64,000 bases of DNA. Origin: Mycteria americana. Taxonomy: Eukaryota > Chordata > Aves > Ciconiiformes > Ciconiidae. Position numbers and translations under genes: made by a program. Below are positions 36,888 through 48,417 of this stretch, piece after piece; position 1 is the first letter of the stretch; every line of letters starts with the position of its first letter. The notes under the pieces are model-generated. The model saw nothing but the letters and a program-made list of their open reading frames with translations, did not search any database and was not told the origin of the DNA. The stretch lies in contig NC_134370.1 in the NCBI RefSeq assembly GCF_035582795.1, forward strand, positions 47,603,501 to 47,667,500, written 5' to 3'.

Positions 36888-39800
36888 GTGAGCGGCGGCG
36901 GCGCGGGGAGGGCTGGGCCGGGCCGGGCCGGGCCCTCGGCTGGCGTTGCCACGGCAACAGCGGTGTCGGTAGGACCCCGGCGGTGGTTATTGTGCGCGGT
37001 GGCCGCGCAGGCCGCAGCCGTTGGGGGTCCGTGCCGGCCTCAACCGGGCCCGGAGGCTTCACCGTGCATTTTGAGGGAAAATGGTTAAAATCGTTAAACG
37101 TAGAGCCGCGTTACCGGCACCGGGTGTCGAGCTGGGACTGCCAGGGCACCGCTTGGCCTGGGTGGGCTCGCAGGGAGTGGCACTACCGGCTGGTCCCGGG
37201 CCAAGCCCTGCTCCCCAGCCCAGCCTTGACCCTTACCCTGACCCTGACCCCAGCCCCAGCCCAGGTCCCATCAGCCCGGGTGGACCCTCTCCTCTTCCCT
37301 TAATTTTCATTTATCCTTAGAAGCGGCAGCGGGACAAGTGAGCTCTTCCTGGGGGGCTGCTTGCATGCTCTGATCCCGACGAGCACCGACTGCCAGCTGC
37401 CAGGACAAGCTCGGGGTCAAGCATGTGGGTTGTGTCTCCGCAGGGCAACGACAACCCAAATCCATTCCTCTGTCCAAATTCCTTCTCGTGACTGAATTCC
37501 TGTGACCTTTCGGTCTTTCAGGCAAATTATATTCCCTCCCAGCACTTCCCACTACTCTCTTGAATAAACTCTTTCTCAAAGTAGGTGAATGCAATCCATC
37601 AACATCCAGTTTAACGTCATTTTGATGATCCGAGCTGAGGGGTTTCTCATTGTGACCTCTGGGAGAGTCTCAGTGGCATCTCTCATCCTCAGGCCTTCAG
37701 GTCGCTGGGTTTTTTCCTTGTCAAACTTAATGGTTTGGCCAACCCCATCCTGGGGAGCAAAACACATTTGATTTAGTAGTGTTTGGTGCAGTTCCTCCGG
37801 CTTTTAGTTTACTGCCCCATGAGATGTTGTGAAACAAAGCAGGGTTCTGGAGGTTGGTTGCGTAGGGCAGCTGCATGTGTCTGGTTTGGGGAATTTGTTG
37901 GGAACGGAAAGGTTTGGGCATTGTCTGTGCATACAGAAATTATGAATGTTTTCTTCTGAGTCTGGCATTCAGGGCCTATTGAACCTGCAAAGGCTCTGTT
38001 CTTGTATCATACAGGAATTATAATCTATAGGCTACAAAGAGATTGCTTATATTTAACAAAAGAGTAGATGAGTACGCTTCTTTTCTGGCTTAGCTGTTTA
38101 ATTTTGCTTGAGTTTCTTCTCTGCTTTGTTAGGAGACAGGTAAGTACAGAGACTCAGATGCTGGTAGCCCGCCCAGCTCACGCCGATAAATAGAAATTGA
38201 TGTTCCTTGACTGATCTTGCTACCATTAACAACAACCACTATTAAGAGCGCTGATACGGGGTCTAAGAACTGTATTTCCAGTAAAAGGCAATGGTCTGGT
38301 GGTTAAATCGTGAGGCCTTTTACTCTTCATTGTTCCAAAGACCTCAGCCAAGCTGCCGAAAACTTCTCTGTCCTTCCCACTCTTCCCTAGTAAAGTCTGA
38401 ATAATTTGTCTTTCAGGTGGCTTTTTGTATTTACCTCCATATTCTTTAAATTTGGTACAGGAGTTTAGTGATGTAGCACCTTAAAATGTTCACTCTGGAT
38501 GTTCTTAGTGCCTTTAATTTATTCAACTAGACTTTAGGAATCTGATTCATCCTTAACTTATGCTCTCTTTGCTCCATCGCTGCCTATTTACACTCAGTTA
38601 CTAGGGAGTTCCATTCTCTGACTCTCGAGTGCTGCCTTCAGAGTGCAAGGCAACAACTACACGCAGAAGGTAGTTGTCTTTAACGTTGTGAAAATAATAT
38701 AGGTTTGGGGGCTTTTTGTCAAGTATTGCAAAACACAGGCTTTGCCTTGCATCCTGGACACGAAGGAATCCCATCAGTTTATGGATCAAACTTGCGCTAA
38801 CGACGGCAGCTTATTTGTTAAATTGTTACAACTTAGAGATGAGAGAAACTTGACTTCTTGCCATACTGATGCAAGATGGCACCATTTTCAAATCTATAAA
38901 CAAAATGGGCGGTTTCATCTTGGTTGGCTTGATGACATTGTTATTGAAATGCTCCTTTTTTTCTCCCTGGTGTTCTCATCTTAGCACTCAAAACGGGGCA
39001 GATGAATATCCCTCCGAGAAGCTGAGGGTTACAGAGGGTTTGCACAAATTCCAACTACTAATATGCAAATAAAATGAACAAGCAAGACTCTTGTTGGCAA
39101 CCTACAAAAAATGTTCCAGGCCTGCGTCAGTATTCCTAGTTTTATGAAAACTTCTGAACAGAGTGTGCCTGAGCCTTCAGGAAGCAAAGCCTGGCAGTGT
39201 CTGAGCAGAGCTGCTTGTGATGTGTGACTGGATTTCAACACCCCTTAACGTCAGAGGTGCTCAGATCCATGGCCCAGCTTCTCTGCAGATTCATCTTTTG
39301 CTTTAATAGGGAGGTTCTCCCAAACAAAACAACCCTAATGGCTTTTCACAGCTCCACTACGCTTTTTCAGTCCTTGCCGCTTACCTTAAGTAGCTCTGAA
39401 AGGCGTCCGAGCCTACGAAGGGTTTTCCATTAAGCTGTACGCTGCACGTGGTGAGTCATCCTGCAGAACTCACAAGCAGTTTCACAAATACCAGATGGCA
39501 ATAAAATTAAAAGTAGTAGCTAGTGGCAATTAAGCATTTGCTATAACCGTTCTCCCTTCCTGACTGTAGGAAGCTGCCAAATGTATTTTCTTTTTTTTCC
39601 TTGACCCAAAAAAAACCAAACAATGTTTCTGCAGACTGGAAAATTAACAGAATACAGGACGCATGCTTTCTTCCCTAGCCCATGATCCCATTTGGACTAG
39701 AGCGGAAGCTATTTGCTGTATTTCGTACATCTTTAGGAGAAGATGAAGCAGAAAAAACAGGCAGTAAAGGAAAATTTGGGGCATTGTGTGGGCACATACA

Positions 39801-42021
39801 AAAAGTATTTCAGCAGTGACCCTGTTAAACCCACAAACTGGTCGCTTCTAGGCTCACAGGATGTACAGCTCTTTAAACAAGACTACATTCAGGCATGCTA
39901 CGGAGTTGTTGAGACTTAGTTTAGATTTTTTGTTGTTTTTATACTGCAGGCTGTTGCAAAGGATCTGCTCCACAAACTTGGAAATAGTTGGAGCCCATTA
40001 ATGTAAGAAGCATGTCCAAATACCATTGTGTTTGGCTCAGTATAAATAACAAGGACTGCTCCCCTTCCTTTTCAGTGACTCTTGCTGCTTGGCATGTCTT
40101 GGATCTATCAGCCATACACAAACAGTTATTAGCTTTTTCAAGCCCTAGATACTCTACCTCAGCCCTTCCTTCCGACTTATTACACATGCAGCATGCTTCA
40201 TCCATTCAGTTATTTACAAGTCACATGCAATGTTGACCTTGCCAAGATTTTTTAGAGATAAATCTCTCTTAATTTATGCATACCTGGCCAGGAAGGATTT
40301 TTTTCATTATTCACATCACAGTAAGAAGCACAAATCTACTTCTTCCTAACATGTAAACAACACAACACTTGGGGTTTTTTTTATTTCCCCCTATCATAAT
40401 GGATAATTAGTGTCTTATTTATAGTGAATCATATTAAAGTGATCTTATCATTATTAGTTTTCACACAGTGCTTTAAGAAATCCTAAGATGTTTTCATGCT
40501 GCGTTTGGCACAGATGAGGAAAGGGTGAGGCCAGACCAGCTCCACATCACCGCTGTCCTGAGCTGTGGCATTCCTAGCCCTGTCCCAGCAAGGAAAGAAG
40601 CGTCAGGGGACAATGGTGCATCGCAGCAGCTGAGGAGCCCAGGCTGGGGGTTGCGAGAGCAAAGGAAAAGGAAAACCAGGGTGGATATAGCGGGTTTAAA
40701 TCAACAGTTCCTCTTCAGAAGATCTCTTCCTAAATCTCTTCCTGGTCTGGTGCCAGCAAGTATTTTGTGCTGTGTATTGAGTAGCACCTCCTAGCATGCT
40801 GTACAACCTCTTTCTTAAAACATACTTTCATCCCCCTGGGATGCAAAGGCAGCAAATGCAACAGCTTCTGAAAAGGAATTATATGACTGGTAGAAAGACC
40901 AGAACTGGTGGATAGTCAGGTAACCTGATAAATGGAAAGGAGTCAGGAGTCTTGCCTGGAAGACCTGTTGAAGTCCCTTGAGTACATCCTCAAACACATT
41001 GGTGGGGAGAACCAGGTGCTACAACCTACTTGAATTTCCAGACGCCTTTTTAAGGATAAGCAGCCTCTATTTGTGGAAAGCAGGCGTGGATTAAGAGGGA
41101 AGAATGTAGCCTGTACAAATAACGGAGTAAAAGATTGGACAGAGTGGGTCAGCATGACTGGTCACTTCTGTTTGCAGGTGGACATCACCAGTGGAAGCCT
41201 GCAGGGATCTTCACCCCTCAGTGTACTGTACCCACGAGTGCTTTCTCCTTTTGTGAGCAAAATTTTGGCAAGTTAAAACCTGAGCTAAAAAATGACAGGT
41301 ATTTTGCAGACCATCCAGCTTCAGGGGTACTTGTGTTATTGAAATCTCTACCAGCTAGGTAGAGAGTTTTCCTAAAGATTCCCACGGTAGGGAACTGGTT
41401 TGTTTGTGATCTTGTTTTGCTTTGTTTCTCTTTATTCATTGCCGCCTTGCCTCCTGTGCTGGCGGGCCAGCAGGTTTTCCTGGAACAGGTCATGCGTCTG
41501 GCACCAAGCTGTGGCACTATCTGCTAGGCAAAAGGGACCATATGCCTGTCAGCCCTGAAAAGAGTTTTATTTAAGGAATATCAGTGATGCAAAGAATTAC
41601 AGTGATTGTTACGGTGCAGGTGAAACACTGAAACACCAAAACACCGACTTCTCCTCACGTATAGTTTCTGTGCGAAGCACAGAACTGAAGGCGTGCCTGC
41701 AGTTCCCAAGCAAGAACTGCTTTGAAATCACTTTGCTTTGAGGTTAAGATCATAACGATGAAACGTTTATCTAATCAGAGCCATGCACTGCTCCTAGAGC
41801 AGCAGAAGAGCCCAGCTCAACCTGTCACACACTGCAGATGAGGAGCTGTGTGTCCTCTGTCTGCTCATCTGGCAGATAGTTCAAACACTGGTCCTTCAAA
41901 TATCTGTCTGGGAAACCTGGGCTCACTGCTTGCTGAGAAGGAACTTGAGATGTTTGTTGCGCTGTATCTTGTCCCAGGTGTGATCTAATTCCTTAATTCA
42001 TCTTCCCTTTCTATCTTTCAG
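36888..42021 (+). other. SENP8: SENP8 intron upstream of the coding exon
   Basis: About 5.1 kb between the predicted non-coding exon and the coding exon. There is no recognisable transposon. A good acceptor/donor pair at 38078-38141 may define an alternative untranslated exon. The remaining sequence holds short chance ORFs only. Confidence 0.5.
38094..38139 (+). other. Candidate alternative 5' UTR exon of SENP8
   Basis: A pyrimidine tract with AG (TTCTTTTCTGGCTTAG, AG at 38092-38093) and a strong donor (GAGACAG|GTAAGT, GT at 38140-38141) bracket 46 nt. A second acceptor inside it (TTTGTTAG, ending 38132) would leave a 7-nt exon. No coding homology is seen. This is supported only by splice-site consensus. 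Confidence 0.25.
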
Positions 42022-42064
42022 CTTTTGAAGTTTCCTGGAGTGCTGCAGCCCCAACCTGCGCAGG
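42022..42064 (+). other. SENP8: SENP8 coding exon acceptor and leader
   Basis: CTATCTTTCAG|CTTTTGAAG places the exon start at 42022. The 43-nt leader has no ATG. The start codon context CAGGATGG has A at -3 and G at +4, which is strong. Confidence 0.8.
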
Positions 42065-42703
42065 ATGGACCCTGTTGTTCTCAGTTATATGGACAGTTTG
42101 CTGAGGCAGTCGGACGTTGCCTTGCTAGACCCTCCAAACTGGCTTAACGATCACATCATCGGGTTTGCCTTCGAGTACTTCACCAACCACCAGTTCCAAG
42201 AATTTAGCGATCAGGTTTGTTTTATCAGCCCCGAAGTGGCTCAGTTCATTAAATGTGCCCTTAGTCAGGAAGAAATAGCCATATTCCTTCAACCGCTGGA
42301 CCTTCTCCACAAGAAGCTGGTGTTCTTGCCTATCAATGATAACTCCAACCAGGTTGCTGGGGGCACCCACTGGAGCTTACTGGTTTATTTCAGGGACAAA
42401 AAGTGCTTCACCCATTACGATTCCCACAGTAAATGCAACTCTGTCCACGCCAAGCAAGTGGCGGGGAAGCTGGAGGCCTTCTTGGGCAAAAGAGGGGGCA
42501 AAGCAACCTTTGTGGAGGAGAAGGCGCCTGCCCAGCAGAACAGCTATGACTGTGGGATGTATGTCATCTGCAACGCGGAGGCTCTGTGTCAGGGATATTT
42601 CAGGGACCGACCAGAGCCTTTGCTGCAGCTCCTCACTCCCTCCTACATCACGCAGAAGAGATCAGAGTGGAAAGCTCTCGTCACAAAACTCACGCAGAAG
42701 TGA
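42065..42703 (+). CDS. SENP8: SENP8 / DEN1 / NEDP1, NEDD8-specific cysteine protease
   Basis: SENP8 is a C48-family cysteine protease of nucleus and cytosol that trims the NEDD8 precursor and removes NEDD8 from non-cullin substrates. The whole protein lies in one exon, as in other vertebrates, and is 212 aa, the same length as human. It starts MDPVVLSYMDSLLRQSDVAL. The catalytic triad is present: His102 in GGTHWSLL, Asp119 in HYDSHS and Cys163 in NSYDCGMY. The oxyanion-hole Gln lies in the preceding APAQQN. The N-terminal DPPNWLNDHIIGFAFEYF block, which contributes to NEDD8 recognition, is kept. There are no frameshifts or stops. Being intronless in its CDS could suggest a retrocopy, but the upstream splice acceptor and conserved position beside MYO9A and GRAMD2A argue that this is the parental gene. 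Confidence 0.98.
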   Translation: MDPVVLSYMDSLLRQSDVALLDPPNWLNDHIIGFAFEYFTNHQFQEFSDQVCFISPEVAQFIKCALSQEEIAIFLQPLDLLHKKLVFLPINDNSNQVAGGTHWSLLVYFRDKKCFTHYDSHSKCNSVHAKQVAGKLEAFLGKRGGKATFVEEKAPAQQNSYDCGMYVICNAEALCQGYFRDRPEPLLQLLTPSYITQKRSEWKALVTKLTQK

Positions 42704-44105
42704 TGGAGATGCAGCTCCAGCCCCTCCAAAACTGCCTTCTCCATCCACAAGGCAGCACCCCCAGTGCCTGACAGAGGATTGTCCTGCACAGGATTGTCCC
42801 AAAGAAGAATGTAACCCCTCCGGCATGGCTAGACCCCCCAAACACCCTGTTCCCTCCTGGAAAAGCCTTAGTCCCCTCTGGAAATCACTGGCCTTTGAAC
42901 TTCTAACCAGAAAAGTCACTTTGCTTTCAAAAAAATCCTCCTCTCGATGGTGAATTTTTACACTAATCTCTGTGGCAAAATGGGTTGCTTCCAATGGGTT
43001 GCTTCCTGCAAGGTCACTGAAACCCTTTGGCTCTTCAGGCCTGGAAAAAATTGAGAGAGTGCGACCAGAAAGCCTGGTCTGCCTAAGTGCTTTGCCAAGT
43101 CATGACAGTGTAAAATATCACCGTTTTCATTAGCAATGCAGGGTTGTGCAAGTACCTCTTGAAGGTTGACTGCAGAGAGCAGGAGAGTGTTTCAGCTGGA
43201 CATTTTGGATTTTGATTGAATTTTCTTACAATCTGAATTTTCTAATAATTTTTAAAGGTGGACTTCTCCACCTTTGCCCAGCAGGCAACATGCGCTTGTT
43301 AGGTGGCTTTAATTGGCTACAGGCATTGCTGTTCCAAGCCATGTTTAGCAAATGCCCTTTAAAACCAAGCCCCTAAATGCTTTATCATGGCTACTTCTAA
43401 TTTGTGCCTCCCACTAGTGGTATTTGAGCAGTCTAAGATTTAGCAGCAAGGATTTTTTACCCCTGAAAACCTGATGCTGAGATGTCGATGTCAAAAGATG
43501 AGACTCCAAAGGAAATGCTACGATTAATTCAAGAACAGGGCAAAAAGAAAATCAGTTTTCTTCAGATAGGTGCTCCTAGGCTGTACGGTGATAGCTTTTT
43601 TTTTTTGTCCCCCACCCCTGCTTGCTCTTACTACAAATTAAAACCTGACTCTGAAACCTGACTCTGAAGATTAATAGGAAGCTGAGAAAGCCAATCCTAG
43701 GAAAGGAAACTTAATTGAGATGAAAAGTGACACTCACTCTTTGAAGTTTGTTTTTTTTTCATTAGGATTTTAGGTCGTCTCCATTCGGGGAGGGTTTGTC
43801 AGCACTCCCCAACCCTTGTTAGTGTTTGCCATGCTCAGAGCATATGAGGCCGTCACTGCTTCCTCTAGCACAAACCAGTTCTGTTACTCAAGATAAAAAA
43901 CACACCAGGGAGAACAAAAGGACAGAGTTTGTGGTATAAAAGCCAAAGATAACTGCAGTCTCCTTGAAGCCCAAGAACTCCTTAATACACTTCTAATCGA
44001 AACACTTTTCCTCCTGTGCTGGATGATGGCTGGGATCTCAGAGCAGATCCTCTCATTAAAAGAGAGGCTTAGCAGTGAGGAAAATAAAAATTAAAATGAG
44101 ATGTC
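42704..44105 (+). other. SENP8: SENP8 3' UTR (extent uncertain)
   Basis: The first clear AATAAA on the plus strand after the stop is at 44083-44088, so the UTR may be about 1.4 kb. A later AATAAA lies near 44665. Small tandem duplications occur at about 42979-43004 (TGGGTTGCTTCC twice) and 43642-43670 (AACCTGACTCTGA twice). No other feature is seen. Confidence 0.45.
44083..44088 (+). terminator. SENP8: Putative SENP8 polyadenylation signal
   Basis: Canonical AATAAA in an A-rich context about 1.38 kb after the stop codon. Weaker ATTAAA-like words lie nearby, and the real site may differ. Confidence 0.4.
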
Positions 44106-46065
44106 GTTGCAGGATAAGAAGTAATCTCTAATCTCATGAGAAGCAAAGTGGAGGTTGCTCAGGTGGTTTCTAGCAGAACAACCACATCCCAGTGCACCAA
44201 CTGGATCAGGGAAACCCAAGTTAAATATAACCCTCGGAAAAGAGGGAAGGATTATTTTGAATCCGGAGCTCTTCACCCATCTTATTGCCAGCCCAGACCG
44301 ACCAGTGTGTTTACCAGCTCAGCACCAAGGGTGACAACTGTAGGAAGGTCTTAAACTTCCCTTGTTGGTGAGAGGAAGGTAAGTAGTCACAGCCCAAACT
44401 CTCCCAAAACACCCAAGCAAACACACACAGACAGCAGAGGGGCAAAATGAGGGTCAGGGTCGTTCCTGTCCTTCCTAGGCTGCCCAGACAGGAGAGCAGC
44501 CAGTGAGCCAGGGCATCCCTCTGAGCACCAGCCCTTCCTGGAAGACCCCTTCCACTGCTTGGATGGAGCCAAAATGGCATCGAGCCGCTCGCCGAAGGGG
44601 ATTCACATGGGACTTCACCGGAGCAACATCACTGCCACTGCAGGAGCCTGCCTTTCTCCCCAGCCCAGAATAAAACTCAAACCAAACCATGTGCTTGTCA
44701 GCATCATCCTGTCTTTCATGTAGGTACCCGCTAACAAGTGGTGGCTCCCGCTGCACCACCGTTTCTTGTGCGATGGCATCAACGGCCGCAAGGGTTGTGA
44801 CTTGCAGGCAGAGCCTCGGGTCTTGTAGCGGCTTTGCAGCCACTCTGCACCCTGCAGTGGGTGAAACCGAGCAGAAATTGGTCTTGGAGAGCCAGCAAGC
44901 CTGGGGACGACTCCGCCAGCACCTTGTGCAATAGCAAGGAGGCCATACAGGCTCATTTAATCTCCTAATCATATTTTTAGGGGTTGATTTGGGCCAGGGA
45001 GGAGCGCAGGCAGAAGGGGAGGTAGGAAGGCAGGATGGTGGGTCCAACTGGGGGAGCATCAGGGGGACTCAAGAGCAGGGGCTGTGCTCATCCAGGGGGC
45101 ACCCCATGCTCCTCATCCCCATTCCCATTCCTGAGGGACAGGGCGGGGCTGCCAGAGCCAGCAAGGTGAGCACCCAGGGACGTTTCCTGCACCTGAGGCT
45201 TTTACGTGGCATTTCTTTACACAAAGAAAAGCAAATAAGCCCAAGCAGGGCGTCGCTGGGACAACAAACACACCGACTAGGCAGGCAAACACCGGTTGGA
45301 ACACAAAACCAGAGCCTTGCAACCAGCTCCTGGCAGCAGAGACCCCCCAAACCACACTGGGAGCTTGCCCCTGGGATCCTCCAAACCTCCTCCATGTCAG
45401 CTGACTGCACCTATGGGTTGTCCCACCACTGGCTTTAACCAAAGAGCTCCAAGAGGAGCTGAGATGGCTGTCATCACTGTCATACGCCTGGCCCGGGCTC
45501 AGCACGGGGACAAGGGACCCCATGCACCTGCTTTGTATTGGGTGCTGCAGAGCACCCAAAAAACACCAGGCTGGGCACACGAGACAAAAAAAAAAAACCC
45601 CAATCCTAAACCTCTAAACCTCATTTTCAGGACCACAAGCCCCACTTTAAGGTTGAACCCACTGAGTACCAACTAGTTTTTAGAAAAAAACAACCCCAAA
45701 CCCTCCAAACCCATTTCAGCAGCTGCACCGGCAAAACGAGCTGGACAAGTCCCTGGCGGGGATGGGGCAGCAGCAGGACAGTACCTTTCATCCACCAGGT
45801 CACCCACAAAATCAAAGGCTCCGACAGCCCCATAATGCCGGGGCTTTGAAGAAGCAGTTTCAATAGTTTGGCCAGAAACATGGCCAAACCACAGACCCAT
45901 CCCGGCACCCCAGGGTGCTAAATCTCCTGAAAAAAAAATGAGGTGACACCACCCTGGTCCCCACTTAGCCAAGCCACCTCCGCTGTGGCTTTCAAGCTGG
46001 GCCATTTTCATGCATTTTGTTGCACGGGCCAGGCTGGCGGGGGTGGATTTGGGTTGCGGATGCTC

Positions 46066-46097
46066 AGGGAGAAGGAGAAGGAGGAGGAGGAGGAGGA
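46066..46097 (+). repeat. GGA-rich polypurine tract
   Basis: A pure purine run of 32 nt built from GGAGAA and GGA units, with potential for triplex or quadruplex structure. Confidence 0.85.
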
Positions 46098-46213
46098 CCA
46101 CTCACCCTGCCCACCCCAGCAGGATGGGGCTGCCGCTCAGCGCCCTCCCCAGGCATCCACTGTCCCCAGGGTAGCCCTGCCACCAGCTTGAGAGTCACAT
46201 CCCAGAGTCTCTG

Positions 46214-46227
46214 CTGCCATCTAGTGA
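46214..46227 (-). promoter_or_regulatory. CTCF-like core motif
   Basis: The plus strand reads CTGCCATCTAGTGA. The reverse complement TCACTAGATGGCAG matches the CTCF core consensus CCASYAGRKGGCRS at 13 of 14 positions. It lies between the convergent ends of SENP8 and GRAMD2A, a typical place for an insulator. Confidence 0.5.
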
Positions 46228-46669
46228 AAAAACCTCCCTGTACCCTACGCCAGCAGCATCGCTGGCCCTGGGTGTCCCCCAAAAGCCACGCCTCTCCCCC
46301 CTGCCCCAGTCAGGGCTGCACCGTCAGCCTGGTGTGTCCCCCGGCGTGGCCAGGGTGACACAGTGCTGGAGAAACGATGCTGAGCACCCACCAGCATCCC
46401 AGCAGCGCTGGACCATGCAGCATCCCTCCTGTCCTGCCCTACGGGGTGTGACACTAGGGGCCACACAGCCCCAGGTCCACCAGCACTGTCCAAAAGGGAG
46501 AACAAGGTAATGCCACCCATCCCCAAGCCGACGAGAGCACAGGGCTATCCCCATGTAATCAACGTCCTGAGGACGTGGCCAACAAAGGGGCACTGGGACA
46601 GCCCAGATTCTGGGGTACTCCATTTTGAGGCTCGCAGCCCGGCACCACTGCAAGGACGCTGGCAGCAGA

Positions 46670-48305
46670 CAGGGGTGTGCTAGAAAATCCTGGGTTTATT
46701 TATTTTAATTTAAAAGTCATTCTGAGCGTGGAGTGAGCAGCGAGCTCTTCCCCAGGGCGTGAGGATTTGGCCCCATCAGCACTTGTAGTTCCCAAAAAAT
46801 AGGAAAGAAACCCAAAATAAATCACACAGGTATTACCTGCCACCCCAGTGCGTTCCCAGAGGAGGCTGCAGGATAAATCCTGCTGCACAGCTCCACGCGG
46901 TGACAAGGTTAACACAAACCAGGGCACAGACACATTGCCATCTGGGACGTTCACCAGTGCCAGCTGCAGGCTCCTTTCGGGACGTCTTAAAGAGGCAAGC
47001 GGGGCTAACGAAGCCCTGGTCCAGCACTGTTCCCAGGTGTGGTCCCTGGCAAGGACGCCTGATCTGGGGGGACCCTAAAGTGCTTTGCAGGGACACACAC
47101 ACACACACGCACCCCGAGATGCTCTGGTGCTCCAGCAGAGAAGGGCTGGGGGCTGGTATGGAGCCCAGCAGAGCTGGGTGGGCCCTGGATTGTACCCCCA
47201 CCCTTGGGTGCTGGGATAGATGACGCCCCACAGGGCTGGTGGCCCCTTTCTCCCCATCCCCACAGACCCCCAGGGTGGGGTCATTCCTCGAGCTGTGGCC
47301 CCGGGGGTACCAAGAGGGGGACAAACAGGTGGGTTCAGCCCAGAGCTGCTGCCCAGGCTTCACCCAGAGCAGCAGCAGCAACTCATCCACATTTTTTGGG
47401 GTTCCTGGGAGGACCTTGGGAACCTAAGGTCATCTTTTAACAAGAAAAACCCAAGTCTGGAATAAAAACAGGCACCCATTTTAGCAGCAAGTCCTAAGGG
47501 AAGGTCCAACTGCTCGGCAGCCCTGAGCCATCATCCGGTGCTACGGCACAGCAGCATCCCAGGGAGAAAACTGGTTTCCAGTGGCACAGGGAGTTGGCAC
47601 TGGTGGCCGTGAGCTGGCCGTGCGGTCCTGCTGGGAGCGGGTGCCAGTAGAAAGAGAGAAGATACTTGGTCCCATTTTACCAGCCAAGGGAAAGCCAGGC
47701 CATGTGCAACAGCCATGGCCAGGAGGATGCAGCACCGGGATCCATATGCAGGGTGCCACCATCTCAGCATCTGTCCTCAGCCAGTGCTGGGGGTAACGGT
47801 CACCTGCAAGCAGAGAGCAGGGTAAGACAGGGCGAGCAGCTGCGGAGGCACCATACCCCAGCCCAGTGCTCAGGCCCCATGGGCACGAGGAGGGAGACCC
47901 CCCCCTCCAATGTCCCCAACACAAGGGAACCCACTCCTGTCCATCCCTTGCTGATGCTCGCAGTCGTGTTAGCCCCAGGGCGCAGCCCAGCTCCACCAAG
48001 ATGCCCTGGTGCTTCCTACAAGTGGGGAACCAGCCCCAAACCTGCAAGGAAACCTTTTCCCAAGGGCTGAAAGTCTCAGGGAAAGCAGAGCTTTCCCCAG
48101 TCGCTCAAAGCAGCAGTTGATAGGATCATCTACTGCATGGGGATGGCACTTTGGGACCTGGCCTAGGCCATCCCAACAGCAGGCACAGGATAAGGGACAA
48201 AGCATCCCTGGGACATGCCACAGAGCCGTTGCTCTTTGCACCACATCCCTCAGGTCCTCCACTCGCAGTGTGACCCACCGGCCCCGAAGTGTCCCCATGG
48301 GTCCC
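46670..48305 (-). other. GRAMD2A: GRAMD2A 3' UTR
   Basis: It runs from the stop codon at 48308-48306 to just past overlapping minus-strand AATAAA words at 46704-46695. It is about 1.6 kb with a short CA repeat at 47092-47107. The extent is inferred from the absence of an earlier minus-strand AATAAA that I could see. Confidence 0.6.
46695..46704 (-). terminator. GRAMD2A: GRAMD2A polyadenylation signal
   Basis: The plus strand reads TTTATTTATT, giving two overlapping AATAAA hexamers on the minus strand within an AT-rich stretch in otherwise GC-rich DNA. Confidence 0.6.
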
Positions 48306-48417
48306 TCACCTCCTGTGCCCACGGGAGAGGTAGTCCCGGTTCAAAGAGCAGAGCTGCTGCTCCAGACGGAAGATGCGAAATGCCAGGTATGAGGAGGACA
48401 CGACCAGGAGGCAGATG
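48306..48417 (-). CDS. GRAMD2A: GRAMD2A exon 11, membrane anchor and C-terminus
   Basis: Acceptor CTCCCAG|CATCTG. It encodes residues 292-328, LICLLVVSSSYLAFRIFRLE and on to RGHRR, then TGA at 48308-48306. It carries most of the transmembrane segment and the conserved RLEQQLCSL tail. The stop overlaps a donor-like AG|GTGAGG, but human GRAMD2A ends at the same place. Confidence 0.93.

Larger units (their letters stand above)
35700..37310. promoter_or_regulatory. CpG island with divergent MYO9A/SENP8 promoter
   Basis: GC content and CpG density rise sharply from about 35.7 kb and fall after about 37.3 kb. The island covers two oppositely facing splice donors: CCCAG|GTGAGC on the minus strand (exon end 36396) and CGGCAG|GTGAGC on the plus strand (exon end 36887). 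They are about 490 bp apart. MYO9A and SENP8 also sit head to head in human. No TATA box is evident. GC boxes are abundant, notably in the 17-bp array at 36624-36735, so a dispersed CpG-type bidirectional promoter is inferred. Confidence 0.8.
44106..46669. other. Intergenic region between convergent SENP8 and GRAMD2A
   Basis: About 2.5 kb, GC-rich, tail to tail. Open frames of up to 194 codons look like GC-driven chance ORFs. It contains a polypurine tract (46066-46097) and a strong CTCF-like motif (46214-46227). Confidence 0.5.

Noticed and set aside
37225-37260. Telomere-like CCCTGA/CCCTTA repeats downstream of the SENP8 first exon
   Set aside because: The units are irregular and grade into CCAGCC repeats. 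It is an ordinary GC-rich simple repeat.
42336-42953. 205-codon frame overlapping SENP8 in another phase
   Set aside because: It lies inside and after the real SENP8 exon, its composition follows the host codons, and it has no recognisable domain.
44475-45059. 194-codon minus-strand open frame between SENP8 and GRAMD2A
   Set aside because: The GC-rich DNA gives few stops; the translation is low in complexity, rich in Cys/Pro/Ser, and unlike any family I know.
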